A DNA stretch of 64,000 bases, from the NCBI GenBank assembly GCA_964627935.1, contig CAZVLB010000010.1:62001-126000 (forward strand), given 5' to 3'. The position numbers and the translations under genes were made by a program. The notes beneath the pieces were generated by a model. That model was not told the DNA's origin. It worked only from the letters and a program-made list of their open reading frames with translations, and made no database searches. The stretch comes from JAABVY01 sp964627935. GTDB taxonomy: Bacteria; Zixibacteria; MSB-5A5; JAABVY01. Of this stretch, positions 1-7,375 are shown piece by piece (the first letter of the stretch is position 1; each line of letters begins with the position of its first letter).

Positions 1-94
1 TTTTCGATTTGGCGGATAATGTCAAGCGCTTTTTATTTGAGCCGTGTTAAAAACCGGGATCAAAAGCACAGCCTTAAGTGTTATAACAAATAGC

Positions 95-123
95 TTGACA
101 ATATCTTAACCGGCAGTTATTAT
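95..123 (+). promoter_or_regulatory. sigma-70-type promoter for the sigma/anti-sigma pair
   Basis: A perfect -35 hexamer TTGACA (95-100), a 17-bp spacer and a -10 TATTAT (118-123) lie about 100 bp before the sigma-factor start. The match is close to housekeeping consensus, so the sigma gene may be expressed by the main sigma factor rather than only by itself. Prediction from sequence only. Confidence 0.65.
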
Positions 124-223
124 ATAGTCAGCAAGCCCAATTGGTTCCGCCAAACCACAGAAAAAATCTCACATCACAATTAAACGTATTTCAGCTTTAT
201 TCGTGTAATACTTAGCCGGAACG

Positions 224-793
224 GTGAATATGGCCGCGAAGGTCGAAGCGCTTCTGGCAAGCGCACAAAAAGGTGATACAAAAGCCTTTGAGGAGATGAT
301 CCGGATACTCGAGCGTCAGGTCTATATGACCGCCTACTCGATCATACCGGATCGTGACGAGGCCCGAGATATAGTCCAGGAGGTTTTCGTCAGGCTTTAC
401 AAACACCTGAACAGAATTAGATCGGAGGCTGGATTTAAGTGCTTTGTCTTCAGAATGGCCACCAACTGCGCTATTGATAGGAAGCGCAGGATGAAGCGGA
501 AGAAACTTTCGCTCAATGAAGACGGCACTGTGCCGGCCTCTGTAGAAATTGAACTTTCAGAAAGGAACACGAGCCCGGAGAAACTAGTCGAACAGCGCGA
601 AATGATGAAAATCGTGCAGGAGGTTATCGATCGGCTACCGCCAAGGCAGAAAATCTGCCTGATCCTTTCGGACCTTGACGGGTTGTCCAAAAAGGAAATC
701 GCCAAAACCCTGGACTGCCCGCAGGGAACGGTCAGGTCGAATCTGCATATAGCCAGGTTGAAACTGCGCGAGGCGCTCAAAGATTACAGATAA
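224..793 (+). CDS. RNA polymerase sigma factor, sigma-70 family (ECF-like)
   Basis: 189 aa, the usual size of an ECF sigma factor. Region 2 lies at about residues 25-95, including the DEARDIVQEVFVRLYKHL helix that binds core polymerase and the -10 element. Region 4 lies at about 130-185, with PPRQKICLILSDLDGLSKKE followed by a helix-turn-helix (EIAKTLDCPQGTVRSNLHIA). It would redirect polymerase to a small regulon. The start could be GTG 224 or ATG 230; neither has a strong ribosome site. The next gene, 13 nt downstream, is a small protein likely to be its anti-sigma partner. Which ECF group it belongs to cannot be judged here. Family call is firm; the regulon is unknown. Confidence 0.93.
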   Translation: MNMAAKVEALLASAQKGDTKAFEEMIRILERQVYMTAYSIIPDRDEARDIVQEVFVRLYKHLNRIRSEAGFKCFVFRMATNCAIDRKRRMKRKKLSLNEDGTVPASVEIELSERNTSPEKLVEQREMMKIVQEVIDRLPPRQKICLILSDLDGLSKKEIAKTLDCPQGTVRSNLHIARLKLREALKDYR

Positions 794-806
794 GGATAGC
801 GAGAGT

Positions 807-1037
807 ATGCCCAAAGCCTATCCCGATTTTGAACTGGTAGCGGAGCGCTATCTCGATGGAGAATTAGCGCCCGCCGCCAGAAAAAGGTTTGAAGACCGGC
901 TTAAAAAAGATGATAATTTGCAGAAGCTGGTCAGAGAGATGAAATTCGCCCGCAAAGCGATGCAGCTCTACAGGAAGATTTTGCCCCCCGCGAAGGAATT
1001 CACCAAAATCCGCAAAGCCATCATGGCCCGGATTTGA
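807..1037 (+). CDS. small putative anti-sigma factor, soluble
   Basis: 76 aa, starting 13 nt after the sigma-factor stop with an AGGATAGCGAG ribosome site. The N-terminus (ELVAERYLDGELAPAARKRF) has the 'YLDGEL' helix typical of zinc-finger anti-sigma domains, where it contacts the sigma factor. The usual upstream His and Cys-x2-Cys zinc ligands are missing: there is no cysteine in the protein. There is also no membrane segment, so it would act in the cytoplasm. Function is inferred from the motif and from the pairing with the sigma gene; it could be a non-zinc member of the family or a truncated one. Confidence 0.6.
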   Translation: MPKAYPDFELVAERYLDGELAPAARKRFEDRLKKDDNLQKLVREMKFARKAMQLYRKILPPAKEFTKIRKAIMARI

Positions 1038-1160
1038 GTGTTTAAATATGCGTGGTTGTAGCAGGCCATGCTTCTAATTTTCGCTGAGGCGGTTAATCGG
1101 AAGGTCGGCGTTCTGAATGAAGCGAAGCGCAATGAGAAACCCGACATACCATATTTCGAG

Positions 1161-1266
1161 GTCATTGCGAATTGCCACTTTACGCGGAGTTCGGCAATCT
1201 CAGAACTGCGATTATTATAAAAGCATGAGATTCCCACGCCCCGATAAATCGTGGCACGGAATGACA
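1161..1266. repeat. degenerate palindromic element in a 466-bp intergenic gap
   Basis: The gap 1038-1503 has no convincing gene. Within it, GTCATTGCGA (1161-1170) is mirrored by CGGAATGAC (1257-1265). Inside are further perfect inverted pairs: AATCTCA (1196-1202) with TGAGATT (1226-1232), and CCACG (1234-1238) with CGTGG (1250-1254). The ends resemble the non-coding GTCATTGCGAG...AATGAC palindromes dispersed in many bacterial genomes. It would fold as nested hairpins. No transposase or target-site duplication was recognised. The rest of the gap shows nothing I can name. Confidence 0.45.
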
Positions 1267-1503
1267 GCTACTTGCCGCCGGAAAGACGCAGGATCACCCA
1301 AGAAAGACCATCCCCCCTCCTCACAAAAATCTGACTCTTTTTTCACACTTTTGTAACCAATTCGGGGATTATTCCTGAAATTCTCGACACGCAATGGATT
1401 GTGATGGTTTCCCCTGTTCAAACAACCGGGGCGAAACGAAACTATACAGAAACAAAATAAGACATTCTATAATCGCGGGTTGCCTGCCCGAGCGGAGGAC
1501 AAT

Positions 1504-2805
1504 ATGATAAATCGTCTTGTTAAGGTCACGGCCTTGTTCCTGGTGCTGATGATATCTTTAAGCTCCAGCGCATTGGCCTACAAAAAAGTCCGGGTCTATA
1601 TGCCCCAGACACCGGAAATCGAACTGCATGGCGTCAAAAAAATAGCCGTGCTGGATTTCCGTCCCACCAGCCCCGGTTCAGCCGAAGCCGGACGATATAT
1701 CGCGGATAAGATGATCGAGTACATCCTGACCGAGGACCGCGGTATTCGCGAAATCAAAGGCGGCCTGCTGACATCGGATATCGAAGGCAAGACATTGATC
1801 AAGGGCCTGACCACCAAATGTTTCTCGGTGGTTGAAAGAAGCCGTCTGGAATCGGTATTGGCCGAGCAGTCGATGACCGACCTGGGTCTTGTTGATGATG
1901 CCCAGGCGGCCAAACTCGGTAAGATTCTGGGTGTAGATGTTTTAATCTATGGCGATGTTTCCGATGTCCGCCAGGATAAAACTATCACCGAAAACAGGTC
2001 CCGGAACGGGCAGCGCTACACTGTCTACTGCACAGTGCGTGAGGTGACCATATCCGCCAGCATGCGTGTGGTCGACACCGAAACCGGTGAAATCATCGGC
2101 ACCAAGCGCCTTTCGCAGAAAGCCGATGATAAGGCCTGCCAGGGCAGCGGCGCTACCCTGCGTGACGGCAGCGAGATGGCCGGCACATGCGCCAGTAACC
2201 TGGCCTGGTTCTTCACCAATCAGATCAATCCCTGGTATGCTGTGGGTGAATTCGAGCTTGATAAAATCAAAGCCAAGGAATTCAAGGATGAAGCCAAAGA
2301 TGCCGCTGAGGCGGCCGAGGGCCTTGAAATCGACCGTGCATATGCTATCTATAAGAAGCTTTATGACTCGGATCCCTACAATCCCAAGTTCCTGTATAAC
2401 ATGGGCGTGATGTATGAGGTCGCCGGAAGCTTTGAGAAAGCCAAAGAGATGTATGAGGGCGCAGCCATGCTCAAAGATGAAGACAAATACAAAGAAGCGG
2501 CCGAGAGAATCGAAAACCGTGTCAAGCTGCTGCCCTTCTATGCCAGTATGGATCTGGCTATCGAGCCCTTTGATTTCGAGGCGGCCGCCAGCGATGCCAG
2601 CCTGACAGCGCAGATCGTCAAAGTCAAGGGCGGAAGCGGCGACCGTACCGAGGTTTATTCCGAACCGAGTGAATCCTCAGAGGTAGAGGCCAAGGTGCCG
2701 GGCGGAGTACAGTTCGAGGTTGTCGAAGCCAATGGTGACTGGTACCTGATAAAGCTCCTGGGTGGCAAACAGGGCTACATTCATAAAGACAGAGTCGACG
2801 ACTGA
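1504..2805 (+). CDS. CsgG-domain envelope protein with TPRs and a C-terminal SH3 domain
   Basis: 433 aa from ATG 1504, chosen because GGAGG (1494-1498) lies 5 nt upstream and the protein then opens with a signal peptide (MINRLVKVTALFLVL...ALA). Residues about 40-220 match the CsgG/curli-assembly fold: KKIAVLDFRP, then a CFSVVERSRLESVLAEQ block and LGVDVLIYGDVSDV. Residues about 260-350 form TPR-like helices (YNMGVMYEVAGSFEKAKEMY). The last 60 residues form a bacterial SH3 domain (VYSEPSESSEVEAKVPGG... GYIHKDRV). No lipobox cysteine is seen, so unlike E. coli CsgG it is probably not a lipoprotein. Likely periplasmic or outer-membrane associated. No curli subunit genes are nearby, so an amyloid-export role is unproven. 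Confidence 0.85.
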   Translation: MINRLVKVTALFLVLMISLSSSALAYKKVRVYMPQTPEIELHGVKKIAVLDFRPTSPGSAEAGRYIADKMIEYILTEDRGIREIKGGLLTSDIEGKTLIKGLTTKCFSVVERSRLESVLAEQSMTDLGLVDDAQAAKLGKILGVDVLIYGDVSDVRQDKTITENRSRNGQRYTVYCTVREVTISASMRVVDTETGEIIGTKRLSQKADDKACQGSGATLRDGSEMAGTCASNLAWFFTNQINPWYAVGEFELDKIKAKEFKDEAKDAAEAAEGLEIDRAYAIYKKLYDSDPYNPKFLYNMGVMYEVAGSFEKAKEMYEGAAMLKDEDKYKEAAERIENRVKLLPFYASMDLAIEPFDFEAAASDASLTAQIVKVKGGSGDRTEVYSEPSESSEVEAKVPGGVQFEVVEANGDWYLIKLLGGKQGYIHKDRVDD

Positions 2806-2833
2806 TCTAAATACATATCATTGCAATGCCGGA

Positions 2834-2865
2834 AGCGATGTACATTCATGTGCATCGCTTTTTTT
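2834..2865 (+). terminator. rho-independent terminator after the CsgG-domain gene
   Basis: An 11-bp stem with one G-U pair (2834-2844 with 2849-2859), a TTCA loop and a run of seven T directly after. It ends transcription 30 nt past the stop codon. Confidence 0.85.
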
Positions 2866-3224
2866 ATGAAAGCATTCAAAGCTATTTTGCAGTAATGTGT
2901 CTTGAGCACGCGGGTTGGAGGGCTGGACATATCCGGGACTAAATTCGATTGATATCTGTCATGCATATCGACACTTCAGTGACATCAATCTAAGTAATTA
3001 TAAATCTTACGTTTATAACGAATATCAAATCCATATTCCGGAAGGATTTGTCCAGTATCTGAACAGTTTATAAAAGATCTAATTAATCCCGAAGTTGCCG
3101 CGCAACTGCCACTATAAGCTGTTGTAAGACAGGACATTAATATTGCTATTTTTACTCAGAAAAATGACCGGAAGGCATCGCTATTGCTGCCCTTAATATA
3201 AAAAGCATGAAAATGGGAGGATCA
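2866..3224 (+). other. long leader before the PEP-CTERM gene, possibly structured
   Basis: About 360 nt with no gene. Segment 3085-3110 (AATCCCG...CCGCGCAACTG) and AAGACAGGAC (3126-3135) resemble parts of the cobalamin riboswitch core (AATCC...CCCGCAACTG and the B12 box). The GGTG element expected before AATCC and the second half of the B12 box are not there. An ATTTTT/AAAAAT hairpin follows near 3148-3167. It may be a divergent riboswitch or a chance likeness; I cannot fold it here. Confidence 0.2.
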
Positions 3225-3905
3225 ATGCTCAGATTAATCATCATCTGCTTTGCTATGATTCTATTTCTATCAACTTCTGCCTATTCATACGGTAATGTGA
3301 TTTTTTCCAATCCATACGATGAGAATGATCCCTCGGGATTTTCCTCAGCCAGTATCTCTGATGGCGTCGCCAACCATTGTTATACGGATTTCTATTACGA
3401 TGGAAATTATAGTATTACGGACTTTCATTGGTGGGGTACTCCGCGCATTCCTGATGCCTCGGCTGAATTATTGGGCTTTACTTTCCAGATATGGAGTAAT
3501 GCTGATGGTGCCGATGCTCCGGGAACGCTACTTTATAATGAATTTATCGAGGGAAATGCCGGCGCTACTTATGTTGATGATGCGCTCTGGGGTGTATATA
3601 AGCACGGTTTCGACCTGTCCACGCCGTTTTCCGGATCAAAAGGCAAACTATGGTTCAGCGTATTTGCCAATATGATAGAATCCACACAGCCCTATGCCTA
3701 TACCAACTGGTTTTGGGCCACCGGTGAAAATGTAGTCGGAACAAATGATTGGATACAGACAAGTGTATATTCACCAAACAGTTCCTGGATTCAAACACAA
3801 CGAGATATGGCTTTCGAAGTAACCAGCACAATCCCCGAACCGGCGACATTGTGCCTGCTGGGCCTTGGAATAATCGGCCTGGCCCTCAGAAAAAGAAATA
3901 AGTGA
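3225..3905 (+). CDS. PEP-CTERM sorting-domain secreted protein
   Basis: 226 aa from ATG 3225, preferred over the in-frame ATG 3207 because GGGAGG (3215-3220) lies 4 nt upstream. It has an N-terminal signal peptide (MLRLIIICFAMILFLSTSAYS). The C-terminus is a textbook PEP-CTERM anchor: the IPEPATLCLLG motif, a hydrophobic helix and a basic RKRNK tail. The family is processed by an exosortase (EpsH/XrtA type) in exopolysaccharide-producing bacteria. The middle (about residues 30-195) is rich in aromatic and polar residues and looks beta-stranded, with no domain I can name. No exosortase gene is in the window. Own terminator follows. Confidence 0.88.
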   Translation: MLRLIIICFAMILFLSTSAYSYGNVIFSNPYDENDPSGFSSASISDGVANHCYTDFYYDGNYSITDFHWWGTPRIPDASAELLGFTFQIWSNADGADAPGTLLYNEFIEGNAGATYVDDALWGVYKHGFDLSTPFSGSKGKLWFSVFANMIESTQPYAYTNWFWATGENVVGTNDWIQTSVYSPNSSWIQTQRDMAFEVTSTIPEPATLCLLGLGIIGLALRKRNK

Positions 3906-3925
3906 TCTCCTTTGATATGTAACCG

Positions 3926-3958
3926 CCCGGTGGATCCTGTGATTTGCCGGGTTTTTTT
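3926..3958 (+). terminator. terminator after the PEP-CTERM gene
   Basis: CCCGG (3926-3930) pairs with CCGGG (3947-3951), followed by seven T. The short stem and large loop make it weaker than its neighbours. Confidence 0.6.
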
Positions 3959-4083
3959 ATTTATACCCTCGAGACTAAATTCAGCATATCACTAAAGCAA
4001 GCTATCCTCTTGATCGATACATATATAGGGTCTTTGTGTGATTACTGACCCCGTTTTTTAATTGGATTAACAAAGGACCATAT

Positions 4084-6237
4084 ATGCGCATCAAGATTAT
4101 CTGCACGATTTTGACGCTGTCTTTTATGTTCTCTTTCCCCGCAAATTTATCGGCAGAACCCGACAGCAGTAAGGCGGCATTGCAGTCACGGCTCGACTCT
4201 ACACTTGTACCGACTGTGGTTTATCCCATGGATTATGCGCCGCAGTTTACAACCGAAGTAGTCTGTTCAGTCAAGATGTCCGGCGATCCCTATTACGGCG
4301 TATCCGACTGGCTGATTGGTGATGAAATTTACAAAACCTATCAGGAGCCGACAGTCGAGGGCATCAACTGCGAATATCCATTCGAGGTCGATGAGGTTGC
4401 CATGATGCTCAATGTCGCCGCAGCCGGATCGGTCTATGTTTCGGTCGATATCGAGGACCTGGATCCCAATCAGTCCCTGCCCTCATGTCCCTATCCCGGA
4501 TTCGTGATCGGGCTTTCGGAGGAATGGGGCTATTACCTTCCGGAACCGGGCCTTTACCTGTTTGTGGTACCATTTGAGGAGCCGGTACCGGTTACAGGGC
4601 CCTATTTCTGCGGCTTTTACATTGCCAATGATATCAGTGGTATGGGGCCGGAACTTGTCACCGATGCCGATCCGTATATGTGTGTCAACTGGAATAACTG
4701 GGGCGAGGGCTATATTGATCTGGTGGAAAACCAGTATTACAATTTCCCCGGAAATCTTGTGCTGTATTCAATCGGCAGATCGGGAGGCGGCGGACCATCA
4801 GGATCAACCGTGCGAATGGAACTTTCATGGCCGCCCGACAGCATGACTGTTTCCAACAGCGTGCCGCTAAGGGTATCGGAGATGGTCGATACGCTCAGTT
4901 ACCTGTTCTGCAAATTCCAGTATTATAATCCCTCGGGGGGATGGGTCGATATTTATGAGGATTTCGATGCGGGTGTATCTTTGCGCAACAGCGTCGGGCC
5001 CTCATCATATGAGGAAGGTTACTCAGCTGTCTGGAATGTGAGCGGATTCTCGGAAGGATGGTATCAACTCAGAGCCATGATTTTTACCGACCAGAATGAT
5101 TCCATCGGCGACACCATCTCGGTTTATGTCGACAACACTCCCCTGGAGCCGGAATTTACAAATCCGCAATGGGGTGGATCAATCTGCGACAGCGTGACAT
5201 TGGCAGCCGATGTTGCTGATGAGGATGCAACATATATGCAGTTTGAATATCGGGCCGCGGTTGATTCGGTCAATCTGGCACTGCCATTATTAAAGCAGGA
5301 CCGCTATGGTGACACCGACAATGACACGTTGGATGGCAATCATTATTCCGCCGGCGAATTTGGTGAATTTTACAATGCACCGACAACATTTGCAACCATG
5401 ATAAGATATCTTGCCAACAACGGTTATCCAGATCTGGCGGGTTCATTGACTGATCGCAATATTGTCGAAGAACTTGCCGATTCAATGAATATCCGTATGA
5501 ACCTGGGCGCCGAGGACGACAACCTGATCTGGACGATAAAGGAATTTGTCTACAGAAACAGCAATAATATCGAAGTCGATGTGATAACATCGCTGGATGC
5601 CCACATGCTGGACTTCATTTGCGGATACCGCAAGGGAACGGTAGCCTTTGCATTGGGCCAGCCCTATGGCCACTGGATCGCGCTGGCGGGAATAGACTTC
5701 AATCAGAACCCGGATGGCAGTTATGATATAAAAATATACGACAGTAAAACCGGCACTATAACCGCAAGCCAGATGACATTTAATCCCCTGCCGCAGATAA
5801 ATTATCAGGGTGCCATACGTACCGTCGATCTCTGCCTGGGCATATATCCCAGATACGATAATACCTCACGCACTGTTATCGGGCTGGATTTCAATCCATC
5901 CAATGGCTTCAGCTATTACTGGATTATCGATACACTGACAGAGGGAGCATACTATGTGGCCGGTGTAACTATCGATAATTCTCAGCATTCTGCCGAGGGT
6001 ATGACCCGGACAATCGTTTCCTGCCTGGGTGATGTTGTCCCCAGCGATAACAATGGCGATGGCATGGTGAATATTTCCGATGCGGTCTGGATGATAAATT
6101 ATGTCTTCACAGGAGGCCCGCCGCCATTGCCGTACCCGATGAACGGCGATTCCAATTGCGATGGAGGGATTAACATTTCCGATGCGGTCTGGTTGATTAA
6201 TTATGTCTTTACCGGAGGACCACCACCCTGCAATTAA
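4084..6237 (+). CDS. secreted dockerin-tailed protein with a cysteine-less C39-like domain
   Basis: 717 aa with a signal peptide (residues 1-24, cleavage near NLSA-EP). Residues about 25-235 are a beta-rich region of unknown type and about 245-360 look Ig-like. Residues about 400-570 resemble the C39-like papain-fold peptidase domain: the helix that normally starts 'CGPT' reads YNAPTTFATMIRY, and the histidine strand is GHWIALAGIDF (His about 530). The nucleophile cysteine is therefore replaced, pointing to a non-catalytic binding domain. The tail holds two dockerin-type calcium repeats (NNGDGMVNISDAVWMINYVF and a near copy), which bind cohesins or act as calcium-stabilised modules. No cohesin is seen nearby. 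C39-like is my structural reading and is less sure than dockerin. Confidence 0.75.
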   Translation: MRIKIICTILTLSFMFSFPANLSAEPDSSKAALQSRLDSTLVPTVVYPMDYAPQFTTEVVCSVKMSGDPYYGVSDWLIGDEIYKTYQEPTVEGINCEYPFEVDEVAMMLNVAAAGSVYVSVDIEDLDPNQSLPSCPYPGFVIGLSEEWGYYLPEPGLYLFVVPFEEPVPVTGPYFCGFYIANDISGMGPELVTDADPYMCVNWNNWGEGYIDLVENQYYNFPGNLVLYSIGRSGGGGPSGSTVRMELSWPPDSMTVSNSVPLRVSEMVDTLSYLFCKFQYYNPSGGWVDIYEDFDAGVSLRNSVGPSSYEEGYSAVWNVSGFSEGWYQLRAMIFTDQNDSIGDTISVYVDNTPLEPEFTNPQWGGSICDSVTLAADVADEDATYMQFEYRAAVDSVNLALPLLKQDRYGDTDNDTLDGNHYSAGEFGEFYNAPTTFATMIRYLANNGYPDLAGSLTDRNIVEELADSMNIRMNLGAEDDNLIWTIKEFVYRNSNNIEVDVITSLDAHMLDFICGYRKGTVAFALGQPYGHWIALAGIDFNQNPDGSYDIKIYDSKTGTITASQMTFNPLPQINYQGAIRTVDLCLGIYPRYDNTSRTVIGLDFNPSNGFSYYWIIDTLTEGAYYVAGVTIDNSQHSAEGMTRTIVSCLGDVVPSDNNGDGMVNISDAVWMINYVFTGGPPPLPYPMNGDSNCDGGINISDAVWLINYVFTGGPPPCN

Positions 6238-6251
6238 AGCAGTAGCTATAG

Positions 6252-6284
6252 AAAAACCGGCTATAAATGATGGCCGGTTTTTTT
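6252..6284. terminator. convergent terminator, likely bidirectional
   Basis: AAAAACCGGC (6252-6261) pairs with GCCGGTTTTTTT (6273-6284). A/T tracts on both sides let it serve both the dockerin gene (plus) and the omptin-like gene (minus), whose stops flank it. Confidence 0.8.
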
Positions 6285-6295
6285 AATGTACTTAA

Positions 6296-7300
6296 TCAAA
6301 AGTTAAAAAGGTAAGAGATCGACGTCGTAACCTTGCGCATAACTCCCCTGACCTCAACCGGTATACCGGTGGCGATATTGACTTCCTGTGTATGCGGATC
6401 AACCGTTCGTTGCCTGCCGGCGGCCTTTATTGAATATTGATTATAGTGGAAATTGAAATTGAGCCAGAATGTCTCAAAGACATTGATACTTCCGCCCAGC
6501 TCAAGAAAAAGGATCTCTCCGCCAGTGCCCGAATTCCAGGCCTCCAGTGAATCCTGCCGGATAACATGATCATCGTAATCCTCGACCCGGGCCAGAGGGG
6601 AATAACCGAGTATCAAATTTGCATAATACAATTCCTCATCGGTCGTAAATCCGATATCGCCGCCAAAAATCGGCAGATCGAGATCCTGCTCATAATACAA
6701 AACCCGGCCGTCAACAAATGTATCGATGGGTGGATCCAATTCACGGCCGTTTGTCAGGTCATAGTACCAGGTTTGATCCAGGTCATACATCGAAAATTCG
6801 GAATGATAGCGGCTGTACCTGAAAAACGGTCCCAGGCGAAAATTTTTCACCTGGAAATTGTACCTGATGTCGAATTCAAGTATATACATATCGATAAAAG
6901 GCGTGGTGGTACCGAAGGCCACATCAATTCTGTCCCCCAGATCCGATGTCAACCAGTCGACATCAACCATCTTTTCATCCCGTGTTGACCTGTATTCTCC
7001 CCAGAAACCGAATGAGGCCCTGAATCCGAGATAATCAAATATCAGATTTCCACCGGATAAATAGCTGTTAATGGGAAATTTCAGGCGTGAATGACCAAAG
7101 ATCCTGGTCTCGCCCTGATCATCCAGCAGAAAATCAAGCTCATACTGCGTAAAACCATCAAACCAGAGATTGCCGAAATTCGTGCTCATACTAAAGCGAT
7201 CTTTTTGCGAGGTATCATCAGCCTGAGCCTGAATATCGGCATTTATCATAAGGCATAGAGAGAGAAAGAGGAGGACAAATCTAAGGCTGTTCATATTCAT
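6296..7300 (-). CDS. omptin-like outer-membrane beta-barrel protease
   Basis: 334 aa from ATG 7300, chosen because GAGGAG sits 4 nt before it. A signal peptide ends near IQAQA. The rest alternates polar and aromatic strands and ends SISYLFNF, as expected for a ten-strand barrel. It parallels E. coli OmpT in order: MVDVDWLT (OmpT MVDQDWM) gives Asp113 and Asp115; a YYEQDLDLPIFGGDIGF strand follows; then EDYDDH (OmpT NDEHY) gives Asp243 and His245. These are the four omptin catalytic positions. Omptins cleave between basic residues at the cell surface and need LPS. Overall identity outside the motifs looks low, so a related barrel of other function is possible. It is alone on its strand, between two hairpins. 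Confidence 0.68.
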   Translation of the reverse strand: MNMNSLRFVLLFLSLCLMINADIQAQADDTSQKDRFSMSTNFGNLWFDGFTQYELDFLLDDQGETRIFGHSRLKFPINSYLSGGNLIFDYLGFRASFGFWGEYRSTRDEKMVDVDWLTSDLGDRIDVAFGTTTPFIDMYILEFDIRYNFQVKNFRLGPFFRYSRYHSEFSMYDLDQTWYYDLTNGRELDPPIDTFVDGRVLYYEQDLDLPIFGGDIGFTTDEELYYANLILGYSPLARVEDYDDHVIRQDSLEAWNSGTGGEILFLELGGSINVFETFWLNFNFHYNQYSIKAAGRQRTVDPHTQEVNIATGIPVEVRGVMRKVTTSISYLFNF

Positions 7301-7309
7301 GGTGCTCCT

Positions 7310-7363
7310 CAATCCGGAACGGCCCCCCGCCGGGGACGTATTTGCGGAAGGCCCACCGGATTG
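7310..7363. repeat. inverted repeat between etfA and the omptin-like gene
   Basis: CAATCCGG (7310-7317) is exactly mirrored by CCGGATTG (7356-7363), with an inner CCCCGCCGGGG palindrome (7325-7335). There is no T-run, so it is not a classic terminator. It could be an attenuator, an mRNA-stabilising hairpin or an operator, and it lies just before the omptin-like ribosome site. Confidence 0.4.
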
Positions 7364-7375
7364 TGATAGGGAAAT

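Noticed and set aside
1252..1275. TGGCAC followed by TTGC as a sigma-54 promoter
   Set aside because: The GG and GC dinucleotides are about 20 nt apart instead of 10.
1117..1356. Possible small gene in the gap after the anti-sigma gene
   Set aside because: It overlaps the palindromic element and lacks a ribosome site and coding character.
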